Below, in pieces: positions 1-6,480 of a stretch of 39,024 nt of DNA. The notes beneath the pieces are model-generated. The model saw only the letters and a list, made by a program, of their open reading frames with translations. It was not told the DNA's origin and ran no database searches. The translations under genes and the position numbers were made by a program. Source of the DNA: Planctomycetia bacterium. Its GTDB lineage: Bacteria > Planctomycetota > Planctomycetia > Pirellulales > UBA7805. Within the stretch, counting starts at the first letter, position 1. Each line of letters begins with the position of its first letter. The DNA lies in NCBI GenBank assembly GCA_021413585.1, contig JAIOQB010000279.1, forward strand, positions 1-39,024. The letters are read 5' to 3'.

Positions 1-83
1 ACGCCCGATGTGATATTGCCGCCCCACCATCCCGATTAACCCGCCCTCATAACTCAGCGATTTCGCTCATACCCACCCAGTAC

Positions 84-1400
84 ATGATGCCAGGCACAAT
101 CACTCAAACCGGTTTTACCGACGCCACGTTCAACGACTTCCTCGCCTCGCGCGATGAGCCCGGCTGGCTGTTGGACCAGCGCCGCGCCGCGTGGCAGAAG
201 TTCAACGAATTGCCGATGCCTTCACGGCAAGACGAGGAGTGGATGCGGACCGATATCCGCACGTTCCGCTTCTCGAACTTCGGCTTTCCTCAGCCCGCCG
301 CCGCCGATCTGGAGTTGCCGCCGGGTCTGCTCACGCGCGGGGTCGACCTGGCCGGGCACACGGTCACACTCAACAGTCAGCCGCAGCGGGCCGACCTCTC
401 GGCCAAGTGGGCCGAGCAGGGCGTCCTGTTCGGCAGCCTCGACACGCTGGTGCGCGAACATTCTGAGTTGGTGCGCAAGCACCTGTTTGCCCGCGCGGTC
501 AATCCGTACTACGACAAGTTCGCCGCGTTGCAGGCCGCCTGCTGGACCGGCGGCACATTGCTCTATGTCCCCAGAAACGTCCAGATCGACCGGCCGTTGC
601 ACATGCTCTCGGCCCTGGCGGACGGCGGAGTCGACCTGGGGCACACGCTGGTGATCCTCGAAGAGGGGGCCAGCGTGGCGCTGCTGGCCGAGACCGCCAG
701 CCTGGCGCACAACGGCCATGGCATGCACGTCGGCGCGGTCGAGCTGATCGTCGGCCCGCGGGCCCATCTGCGGTATGTGAACCTGCAGAACTGGGGCTCG
801 GGCGTGTGGCACTTCGCCCATCAAAAGGCCCTGGTCGGCCAGGACGCGGCGCTGCAGTGGACCATCGGCGCGCTCGGGGCCCGTCTGGCCAAGGTCAATC
901 AGCACGTCAGCCTCGTCGGCGCGGGTGCCGACGCCCAGGTCAACGGCGTGATCTTTGCCGAAGGGAAGCAGCATCTCTGCTACCACACGCTGCAGCACCA
1001 CGAGGCCCCGTCGTGCCATAGCGACCTGCTGTACAAGGGCGCACTGCAGGACCATTCGCGGATCGTGTGGCGCGGCATGATCAAGGTCGATCCAGGTGCC
1101 CAGAAGACGGACGGCTATCAACGCAACGACAACCTGATGCTCAGCACCGAGGCCCGCGCCGACTCGATTCCCGGGTTGGAGATCGAAGCGGACGACGTCC
1201 GTTGCACGCACGGCGCCACCAGCGGCCGGGTGGACGACGAATTGATTTTCTACTGCCGGGCCCGCGGACTGACGCGGCAGGAAGCGATCCGCACCATCGT
1301 GGCCGGGTTCTTCCAGCAGGTGTCGGACCGGATTCCGATTGAAAGCGTAAGCGTGGCGCTGGCGGAAGGGGTGGGCCGGCGAATTCGCGAATACGAATAG
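84..1400 (+). CDS. sufD: Fe-S cluster assembly protein SufD
   Basis: SufD is the SufB paralogue in the SufBCD scaffold complex that builds iron-sulfur clusters in the cytoplasm. The 438-residue product has the beta-helical SufB/SufD core (about residues 160-400) and the family signature ADDVRCTHGAT near residues 369-378. C374 and H376 correspond to the conserved Cys/His pair of SufD. Upstream blocks HTLQHHEAPS and KTDGYQRNDNLML also fit the family. The length is normal for SufD. ATG codons at 84 and 87 are both possible starts, and neither has a strong ribosome site. The next genes on the same strand are a Rieske protein, sufE and a DUF59 factor, so this is the distal part of a suf operon. 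sufB and sufC would be expected just left of the window, and sufS is not seen. Confidence 0.95.
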   Translation: MMPGTITQTGFTDATFNDFLASRDEPGWLLDQRRAAWQKFNELPMPSRQDEEWMRTDIRTFRFSNFGFPQPAAADLELPPGLLTRGVDLAGHTVTLNSQPQRADLSAKWAEQGVLFGSLDTLVREHSELVRKHLFARAVNPYYDKFAALQAACWTGGTLLYVPRNVQIDRPLHMLSALADGGVDLGHTLVILEEGASVALLAETASLAHNGHGMHVGAVELIVGPRAHLRYVNLQNWGSGVWHFAHQKALVGQDAALQWTIGALGARLAKVNQHVSLVGAGADAQVNGVIFAEGKQHLCYHTLQHHEAPSCHSDLLYKGALQDHSRIVWRGMIKVDPGAQKTDGYQRNDNLMLSTEARADSIPGLEIEADDVRCTHGATSGRVDDELIFYCRARGLTRQEAIRTIVAGFFQQVSDRIPIESVSVALAEGVGRRIREYE

Positions 1401-1407
1401 ACCCAAT

Positions 1408-1434
1408 GTAGGGTGGGTCGCAGACCCACCACGC
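1408..1434. repeat. Short palindrome GTGGGTCGCAGACCCAC, copy 1
   Basis: Perfect 7-bp arms GTGGGTC/GACCCAC flank a 3-base loop, inside a conserved stretch running GTAGG to CCACC. A second copy in opposite orientation lies at 31022-31047. It sits 8 bases after the sufD stop. Confidence 0.75.
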
Positions 1435-1444
1435 ATTTCCTTTT

Positions 1445-1587
1445 AACCACAGAGGCGCATCCGCATTAATAACCAATCACCAAGATTCCAATCTCCAATA
1501 AAACGGGCGCAGCTCTAATATTGGTTATTGGAATTTGGTCATTGGTCATTTAGCTTCCGTCTCTGTGTACTCCGTGTCTCTGTGGTA
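1445..1587. repeat. Long inverted repeat of the 'CCAATCTCCAATA' family, copy 1
   Basis: The outer arms read ACCACAGAG (about 1446) and CTCTGTGGT (about 1578-1586). The inner arms are AT-rich: AATAACCAATCACCAAGATT on the left and the imperfect complement TATTGGTTATTGGAATTTGG on the right. The centre is GC-rich (GGGCGCAGCTC). Diverged relatives occur at 16862-16966, 20411-20528 and 29777-29858. The element fills the gap between sufD and the Rieske gene and ends 5 bases before the Rieske ATG, so it would form the 5' leader of that gene if transcripts read through. Confidence 0.8.
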
Positions 1588-1592
1588 AAAAA

Positions 1593-1907
1593 ATGCCAGA
1601 TTTTGTTCCGGTTGCCAAAGTGTCCGACATTCCCGATCCGGGCAAGATCACGGTCGAAGTGGGGGAAGAAATCGTCGTGCTGTTCCATGTCGGCGGCAAG
1701 TATTATTGCATCGACGACGTCTGCACGCACGACGGCGGCCCGCTGGGAGACGGCGAGCTGGAAGGCTGCCAGATCGCCTGCCCGCGGCACGGCGCGAAGT
1801 TCGACATCCGCACGGGTAAGGCCCTGACCATGCCCGCCACGCAGGACACGCGGACGCATGAGGTGAAGGTTGACGGACAGACGGTTCTCGTTCGGCTGGC
1901 CAGCTAA
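1593..1907 (+). CDS. Rieske [2Fe-2S] ferredoxin-like protein
   Basis: This 104-residue single-domain Rieske protein resembles the small NirD/HcaC-type ferredoxins. The cluster ligands are visible as CTH (C44, H46) and CPRH (C63, H66), spaced CxH-16-CxxH, followed by GAKFDIRTG. There is no signal peptide or membrane anchor, so it should be a soluble cytoplasmic electron carrier. It lies between sufD and sufE, and its stop is 5 bases before the sufE start, which ties it to the suf operon. An electron-transfer role in cluster assembly is an inference from position; the family also serves oxygenases. The ATG at 1593 follows immediately after a long palindromic repeat and has no obvious Shine-Dalgarno sequence. 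Confidence 0.93.
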   Translation: MPDFVPVAKVSDIPDPGKITVEVGEEIVVLFHVGGKYYCIDDVCTHDGGPLGDGELEGCQIACPRHGAKFDIRTGKALTMPATQDTRTHEVKVDGQTVLVRLAS

Positions 1908-1912
1908 CAAAC

Positions 1913-2371
1913 ATGACATCAATTCACCTCCCATCGCTGGAAGAAATCGTCGAGACGTTCGAGTTGCTCGATGGCTGGAGTGACCGCTACGGATATCTCA
2001 TCGATCTGGGGCGAAGCCTGCCGGACCTTTCCTCAGAGCAGCGGATTGAGGAAAATGTGGTAGCGGGTTGCCTCAGCACAGTCTGGCTGGCGGCGGAGCC
2101 TCTTCACGATGAACGTCGCACCATCGTGTTGGCGGCGGATAGCGACGCGGCGATCGTCAAAGGGCTGATCGCGATATTGTTGGCCATGTTTTCCGGCAAA
2201 AGCGCGGCCGAAATCCTGGCACTCGATCCGCGCGTGCTTTTTGAGTCTCTCGGATTGCGGCAAAACCTGAGCGTTGCGCGTAGCAACGGCGTCAATGCAA
2301 TGATCCAGCGGATCAAGGAAATCGCTCGCAGCGAGCAACAGGCAGCGCATGCGGCTGCCACTGCTTCCTGA
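1913..2371 (+). CDS. sufE: SufE family cysteine-desulfuration protein
   Basis: SufE takes persulfide sulfur from the cysteine desulfurase SufS and delivers it to the SufBCD scaffold. The 152-residue product has the family pattern: an N-terminal helix (LEEIVETFELLDGWSDRYGY), then EENVVAGCLSTVWL, where C53 is the sulfur-accepting cysteine. The later segment KGLIAILLAMFSGKSAAEIL, and a region resembling LGLRQNLSVARSNGVNAMI, are also typical of SufE. Length and fold order are normal. It begins 5 bases after the Rieske stop, so the two are probably cotranscribed. No matching sufS is present in the window. Confidence 0.95.
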   Translation: MTSIHLPSLEEIVETFELLDGWSDRYGYLIDLGRSLPDLSSEQRIEENVVAGCLSTVWLAAEPLHDERRTIVLAADSDAAIVKGLIAILLAMFSGKSAAEILALDPRVLFESLGLRQNLSVARSNGVNAMIQRIKEIARSEQQAAHAAATAS

Positions 2372-2462
2372 GTGTTCAATCGGTATCGATTGCGGCTAAA
2401 ATGTGTGATTTGTCTTGGTTCAATTCATTGGTGCGCAACGCGTGCCTAACGTGAGGTGATCT

Positions 2463-2912
2463 ATGCAACTGTCCGAAGAATCGGTCATGGAAAAGCTCAA
2501 GAACGTGATCGACCCGGAGTTGTTCGTCAACGTGGTGGACCTCGGTTTGATTTACGGCGTGAAGCTCAAGGAGGGGGTCGCCGGCGCTGCTGCCGCAGCA
2601 CCGGGTGCCACTGCTGGCTCGTCCAGCAGTGTGGCGTCGGGTGCCACTGCTGACTTGCCCAGCAGTGCCGTCGAACCGGCAGCCACCGCAGAGCCCGCCG
2701 CACCGCCAACCGGCCCCATCACCGACGTCTTTATCGAAATGACCATGACCAGCCCCGCCTGCCCCGCCGGGCCGCAGCTCATCGGCGGCGCGAAGCGCGA
2801 AGTGGCCTCGCTCCCGGGCGTCGGCAACGTCGAGGTAAAGATCGTCCTCGACCCACCCTGGACGCCCGACCGGATGACGGAAGACGCCAAGGACCAGTTG
2901 GGGATTTTTTAG
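2463..2912 (+). CDS. DUF59 / MIP18-type metal-sulfur cluster assembly factor with repeat-derived insertion
   Basis: The 149-residue protein belongs to the DUF59 (MIP18/SufT/PaaD-like) family, small proteins involved in iron-sulfur cluster maturation. The N-terminal part carries VIDPELFVNVVDLGLIYGV. The C-terminal part carries EMTMTSPACPAGP, with the conserved Cys at C100, and ends in VDPPWTP-like residues. Between the first strand (VKLKEG, to about residue 38) and the second (TDVFIEM, from about 87) lies an Ala/Ser/Pro-rich insert of about 48 residues. Much of it is encoded by two copies of a palindromic repeat found in noncoding DNA at 8006-8035. Without it the domain would be of ordinary length. 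An AGGTGA ribosome site precedes the ATG. It closes the suf cluster. Confidence 0.9.
   Translation: MQLSEESVMEKLKNVIDPELFVNVVDLGLIYGVKLKEGVAGAAAAAPGATAGSSSSVASGATADLPSSAVEPAATAEPAAPPTGPITDVFIEMTMTSPACPAGPQLIGGAKREVASLPGVGNVEVKIVLDPPWTPDRMTEDAKDQLGIF
2603..2669. repeat. Tandem pair of 'CACTGCTGG' palindromic repeats inside a gene
   Basis: Two units, 2603-2634 and 2639-2669, each begin GGGTGCCACTGCTG and end CCAGCAGTG, forming a hairpin with arms CACTGCTG/CAGCAGTG. They are near-identical to the reverse complement of the intergenic element at 8006-8035. Both lie inside the DUF59 gene and are translated in frame as Gly-Ala-Thr-Ala and Ser-rich segments. Confidence 0.85.
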
Positions 2913-2934
2913 GGCATCCGCCAAACAATCGGCC

Positions 2935-3000
2935 GGGTGCCTGGGGCATCGCCCCAGAAATGTTCAATCGATTAGAACTGGGGCGTTGCCCCAGGCACCC
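2935..3000. repeat. Palindromic repeat family A, copy 1
   Basis: Two 23-bp arms are inverted with respect to each other. The left arm (2935-2957) begins GGGTGCCTGGGGC and the right arm (2978-3000) reads CTGGGGCGTTGCCCC then AGGCACCC. They differ at one base pair position (ATC against AAC). Each arm is itself a small hairpin (CTGGGGC/GCCCCAG). The spacer is 20 bases. It lies between the DUF59 gene and the VOC gene. Confidence 0.9.
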
Positions 3001-3024
3001 GATACTTTAGCCCTTCTGCGCTTG

Positions 3025-3453
3025 ATGGAACCGCGCATCAGCCTTGTGACGCTCGGCGTCTCCGACCTGCAGCGCTCGTTGCGTTTCTATCGCGACGGCC
3101 TCGGTTTTCCCACCACCTGGGACGGCAGCCGCGGCGTGGTGTTCTTTCAAACCGGCGGCTGCGCGTTGTCGCTTTATCCGCACGACGATCTGGCCAAGGA
3201 TATTTCCGCGGAGTTCACTGGCCCGCGTGCCAAATTCTCTGGCATCACTTTGGCTCACAACGTGCGCGACAAAACGGACGTGGATCGCATCCTGGCCCAG
3301 GCCGCGGCTGCGGGCGGCAAGATTGAGAAGCCGGGGCAGGACGCCTTCTGGGGCGGGTACAGCGGCTACTTCTCGGATCCCGACGGCCACCTGTGGGAAG
3401 TCGCCTGGGGAGCGTTCCCGATCCGCGAAGATGGCAGCCTGGAGATTCCGTGA
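3025..3453 (+). CDS. VOC (glyoxalase/bleomycin resistance/dioxygenase fold) protein
   Basis: The 142-residue product has the paired beta-alpha-beta-beta-beta modules of the vicinal oxygen chelate fold: RISLVTLGVSDLQRSLRFYRDGLGFPTTW at the start, and GYSGYFSDPDGHLWEVAWG near the end. The latter holds the usual His/Glu metal-ligand region (H and E in DGHLWEV). Proteins of this type bind a metal and act as glyoxalase-like lyases, dioxygenases or resistance proteins. The substrate cannot be predicted. I chose the ATG at 3025 because the frame upstream of it runs through the family A repeat and matches nothing in the family. There is no close partner gene. Confidence 0.9.
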   Translation: MEPRISLVTLGVSDLQRSLRFYRDGLGFPTTWDGSRGVVFFQTGGCALSLYPHDDLAKDISAEFTGPRAKFSGITLAHNVRDKTDVDRILAQAAAAGGKIEKPGQDAFWGGYSGYFSDPDGHLWEVAWGAFPIREDGSLEIP

Positions 3454-3496
3454 CGTGTAGACCCCGCCTGTAGGACGTGAGCTACGCGTGAAAGCT

Positions 3497-3576
3497 GTGA
3501 GCGGATTGGCGCTAGCCACCGGTTTTCGAGAGACAAGGCTTGTCGTGGGACCGGCGGCTAGCGCCGATTCGCTCAC
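3497..3576. repeat. Inverted repeat 'GGCGCTAGCC' family
   Basis: Long imperfect arms: GTGAGCGGATTGGCGCTAGC (from 3497) against GGCTAGCGCCGATTCGCTCA (ending about 3575), with ACCGGT-like edges next to the loop. It lies 41 bases upstream of the MfnD-like start. No second copy was seen in the window. Confidence 0.8.
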
Positions 3577-3617
3577 ACACCACAGGTCACGCCCGGCAGG
3601 CGAGACCTATCAGGTGA

Positions 3618-4688
3618 ATGATGAAATTGTTCCTCTACGAGCACATTACCGGCGGCGGATTGTTGGGTGCTGACTTCGCCGAGCCGCTGCCGCCTTCGCT
3701 CTTGGCCGAAGGGCGGGCGATGATCGAGGCGGTGGCGGCGGACTTCTCAAACATTCCTGGCGCCGAAGTGACGCTGTTGGCTGAGCCCCGGGCCGGGATT
3801 TCCGCGCCGGGATGCCGCGTGATCGAAGTGCGGGATGTTGCAGAGGCCGAAAGCGCGTTCGATCGTCTCGCCGGCGAAAGCGATTGGACGCTGGTGATTG
3901 CCCCCGAACTGGAGGGCGCATTGCTGGATCGCTGCCGACGCGTGGAACAGTGCGGCAGCCGGCTCCTCGGCCCGGGGCCGAAACTCGTCGAACTCGCGAG
4001 CGACAAGCACGCGATGGCTGAGCATCTGGCGAAGCAACTCGCTGGCCACGCGACCGAAGGGATCGCGCTGGAGCCGGGGCAGCGGTTACCCGTTGTTTTC
4101 CCCTATCCGGCGGTGCTCAAGCCGCGCGACGGGGCCGGCTCGCAGGACGTGCGGTTGGTACCGACGGCCGACGACGCGGCCGGGTGGCCGCCTGTGAAGT
4201 TCCCGGCGCGGCTGGAGCGATTCCGCGCGGGGATCGCGGCCAGCGTGGCGGTGCTCTGCGGACCGGCGGGGATCCACGCATTGCCCCCCTGCCGTCAGCA
4301 CCTTTCCGACGACGGGCAATTTCGATACCTGGGGGGATCGCTGCCGCTGGAACCCGGTCTGTCCGAGCGTGCGACATACTTGGCGCTGGCCGCGGTGCAG
4401 ACGTTGCCGAGCCCGCAAGGGTACATCGGCGTCGATCTGGTACTGGGACAAGTCGGCCACGAGGATGATGTGGTGATCGAAATCAATCCCCGGCTCACCA
4501 CGTCATACGTCGGCCTGCGAGCCGCATCGATCGGCAACCTGGCCGAAGCGATGCTCAACATCGCCCAAGGCCACCCCGCCTCGTTGTCGTTTCGCCCAGA
4601 GACATTACAATTTGCGGCAGGCTGTCGGCTATCGGCTGTCAGCTATCAGCCGGAAATCAAAAACCAACCGCCAGCAACTGACAACTGA
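3618..4688 (+). CDS. ATP-grasp ligase, MfnD-like (tyramine-glutamate ligase type)
   Basis: The 356-residue product is an ATP-grasp enzyme. It starts KLFLYEHITGGGLLG, has a central nucleotide-binding region (FPYPAVLKPRDGAGSQDVRLV), and ends its catalytic part with the metal-binding motif DDVVIEINPRLTTSYVGLR. The last contains the ExNxR ligands. In archaea MfnD joins glutamate to tyramine in methanofuran synthesis, and bacteria with H4MPT-linked C1 metabolism carry a homologue. The two next genes match MfnF and MfnE, which supports this assignment. ATG codons at 3618 and 3621 are both possible. The last 24 or so residues, after FRPETLQF, are encoded by a palindromic repeat (4620-4738), so the tail and stop codon appear to be repeat-derived. 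The exact substrate in planctomycetes is inferred. Confidence 0.85.
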   Translation: MMKLFLYEHITGGGLLGADFAEPLPPSLLAEGRAMIEAVAADFSNIPGAEVTLLAEPRAGISAPGCRVIEVRDVAEAESAFDRLAGESDWTLVIAPELEGALLDRCRRVEQCGSRLLGPGPKLVELASDKHAMAEHLAKQLAGHATEGIALEPGQRLPVVFPYPAVLKPRDGAGSQDVRLVPTADDAAGWPPVKFPARLERFRAGIAASVAVLCGPAGIHALPPCRQHLSDDGQFRYLGGSLPLEPGLSERATYLALAAVQTLPSPQGYIGVDLVLGQVGHEDDVVIEINPRLTTSYVGLRAASIGNLAEAMLNIAQGHPASLSFRPETLQFAAGCRLSAVSYQPEIKNQPPATDN

Positions 4689-4738
4689 CCACTGACAACT
4701 GACCAAAGAAAAAAGCTGACAGCCGATAGCTGACAGCC
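4620..4738. repeat. Inverted repeat 'GCTGTCAGCTATCAGC' family, overlapping a gene end
   Basis: The left arm (4620-4650, GGCTGTCGGCTATCGGCTGT onward) pairs with the right arm (4714-4738, AGCTGACAGCCGATAGCTGA onward). The loop holds short direct repeats of AACTGACA/CACTGACA/AACTGACC. The left arm and most of the loop are read as the C-terminus of the MfnD-like protein, and the right arm ends 22 bases before the MfnF-like start. Confidence 0.85.
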
Positions 4739-4760
4739 CCTCGCGACAGCCCCTGCAAAC

Positions 4761-5792
4761 ATGCCCCACTGGCTAGGCCTCGACATTGGCGGAGCGAACA
4801 TCAAGGTGGCCGACGGGTTCGGCTATGCCTCCACCACCGCGTTTTCCCTGTGGCGCGAGCCGGCCAGGCTGGCCGACGCCTTGCGGGCGATCCTCGCCAG
4901 CAGCCCGCCCGCCGATCATTTGGCGGTGACGATGACGGGCGAACTGGCCGACTGTTATCCGACCAAGGCCGAAGGGGTAGTGCGGATTCTTGAAGCCCTG
5001 GCCGTGGCGGCCGATCGGCGGCATACGCGCATTTATCGCGTCGACGGGTTGTTGGTCGCACCGCCCGTGGCGCAGCGCACGCCCGAGCTGACCGCGTCGG
5101 CCAACTGGCACGCGCTGGCGAAGTTTGCCTGCCGCTATGCGGGCGACGGCGCGGCGCTCTTGGTCGACATCGGCAGCACGACGTCCGATATCATTCCGCT
5201 CAGCGGCAATACCATGGGCGGCGGGCAAGTCATCGCCGCCGGTCAAAGCGACACGCAGCGGCTGATGCTCGGCGAGCTGGTCTACACGGGCGTGGAGCGG
5301 AGTCCGCTGTGCGCGGTGCTCGCGTCGGCTCCGTACCAGGGGCAGCAGTGCCCGCTGGCGCAGGAGTTTTTTGCGACCACGCTCGACGTGTACCTGACGC
5401 TCGGCGATTTGCCCAGCGATCCGGCCGGCACGCGGACGGCCGACGGCAGGCCCGCGACGCGCGAGGCGACCCGCGATCGGCTGGCCCGCTCGATCTGCGC
5501 CGATCGCAGCACGTTCAGCGAAGAGGACGCCCGGGCGATGGCCGAGGCGGCCACGCGCAGCCAACTGGCCAAGATCGCGGTGGCCGCCGGCCAGGTGATC
5601 CGCCGCATGCCCTCGCCGCCGCGGGTGGTGGTAATCTCAGGGCAGGGGGAATTCCTGGCCCGCCGCGCGATCGAAAAGATGCGGCTGGAAGCGCGGGTCG
5701 TTTCGCTGACTGAAGAGCTAGGCCCCGAAGTCTCCGCCTGCGGCCCGGCTCACGCGGTGGCGGTGCTGTGCCGCGAGGCGGCCACGAAATGA
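4761..5792 (+). CDS. Hydantoinase/oxoprolinase-like H4MPT-linked C1 pathway protein, MfnF-like
   Basis: The 343-residue product has the ASKHA-fold hallmarks of the hydantoinase/oxoprolinase family: LGLDIGGANIK at residues 5-15 and LLVDIGSTTSDIIPL at about 133-147. It also carries VTMTGELADCYPTKAEGV, typical of the subfamily found with methanopterin/methanofuran genes. In archaea MfnF joins the furan moiety to gamma-glutamyltyramine. It sits between the MfnD-like gene and the MfnE-like gene; its TGA overlaps the next ATG by four bases (ATGA), so those two are translationally coupled. Length is normal. The role in a methanofuran-like cofactor pathway is family knowledge plus gene context. Confidence 0.9.
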   Translation: MPHWLGLDIGGANIKVADGFGYASTTAFSLWREPARLADALRAILASSPPADHLAVTMTGELADCYPTKAEGVVRILEALAVAADRRHTRIYRVDGLLVAPPVAQRTPELTASANWHALAKFACRYAGDGAALLVDIGSTTSDIIPLSGNTMGGGQVIAAGQSDTQRLMLGELVYTGVERSPLCAVLASAPYQGQQCPLAQEFFATTLDVYLTLGDLPSDPAGTRTADGRPATREATRDRLARSICADRSTFSEEDARAMAEAATRSQLAKIAVAAGQVIRRMPSPPRVVVISGQGEFLARRAIEKMRLEARVVSLTEELGPEVSACGPAHAVAVLCREAATK

Positions 5793-6391
5793 CGCTTCGT
5801 CCCGTGCGCGTGATCAAGCTCGGCGGGAGCCTGTTTGAACTTCCAGATCTTCCGCGGGTGTTTCTCCAATGGTTGGAAGCCCAGCCGCCGCGGGTCAATG
5901 TGATCGTGCCGGGCGGCGGAGCGGCGGCCGATGCGGTTCGCGAGGCCGACCGGCGGACGGGACTCGATCCCGAAGAGGCCCACTGGCTGGCGGTGGGGGC
6001 AATGAGCCAGATGGGGAATTGGCTGGCCGGACTTCTGCCGGAAGCGAAGCTGGTAGATTCGTTGGAGGCGATTACTGGGGCGTTGCCCCAGGCACCCATT
6101 GGCACTAACCAGTTGCTGATCGTTGACGCCGAACCGCTGATGCGTTCAGCACTCGCACAATTTGGCCCTGAATCGCTCCCCTATTCGTGGGATGTCACCA
6201 GCGATTCAATCGCCGCGCAGCTGGCGGAGGCTCTCGGAGCCGACGAACTGGTGCTGCTCAAGTCGTGCCTGCCGGGCATCGACGTTCGCTCGTGGAAAGA
6301 AGCTGCGGAGAGCGGCTATGTCGATCGGCACTTTCCGTTGATCGCTGACCGCGTGCGAGCCATCCGTTCCGTCGATCTTCGCACCGTTTAG
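5789..6391 (+). CDS. Amino-acid-kinase-fold protein, MfnE-like
   Basis: This 200-residue protein of the aspartate/glutamate/uridylate kinase fold starts RVIKLGGSLFE, followed by VIVPGGGAAADAVRE (phosphate-binding glycines) and WDVTSDSIAAQLAEALGADELVLLKS near the C-terminus. In methanofuran synthesis MfnE activates the furan alcohol phosphate to a diphosphate, and small proteins of this kind accompany MfnF and MfnD homologues in bacteria with H4MPT pathways. The start at 5789 overlaps the MfnF-like stop (ATGA). Residues 96-103 (TGALPQAP) are encoded by a 23-bp half copy of palindromic repeat family A at 6075-6097, a probable in-frame insertion. The TAG stop lies at the edge of another dispersed repeat (6386-6411). 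Confidence 0.88.
   Translation: MTLRPVRVIKLGGSLFELPDLPRVFLQWLEAQPPRVNVIVPGGGAAADAVREADRRTGLDPEEAHWLAVGAMSQMGNWLAGLLPEAKLVDSLEAITGALPQAPIGTNQLLIVDAEPLMRSALAQFGPESLPYSWDVTSDSIAAQLAEALGADELVLLKSCLPGIDVRSWKEAAESGYVDRHFPLIADRVRAIRSVDLRTV
6075..6097. repeat. Family A half element inside the MfnE-like gene
   Basis: The 23 bases match the right arm of the family A elements at 2978-3000, 13248-13270, 25392-25414 and 26575-26597 exactly. Only one arm is present. In frame it encodes TGALPQAP, nearly the SGALPQAP seen in the two HtrA-like genes at the right. Confidence 0.85.
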
Positions 6392-6411
6392 CCGCGACCC
6401 GCAGGGGAGCG
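6386..6411. repeat. Dispersed repeat GTTTAGCCGCGACCCGCAGG, copy 1
   Basis: The 26-base stretch from GTTTAGCC to GGGGAGCG recurs as the reverse complement at 10509-10534. It includes the stop codon of the MfnE-like gene and lies in the convergent gap before the DUF1598 gene. Confidence 0.75.
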
Positions 6412-6480
6412 CTTCGCGCAGGTGTGAAAGTTTGAAGGGTGCGAATGTGTAAAGGGTGAGAATCCCCTCAACATCACCGC

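Noticed and set aside
222..1436. Long open frame opposite sufD
   Set aside because: It mirrors sufD on the other strand. sufD is a clear family member; the antisense product has no domain signs and arises from GC-rich codon use.
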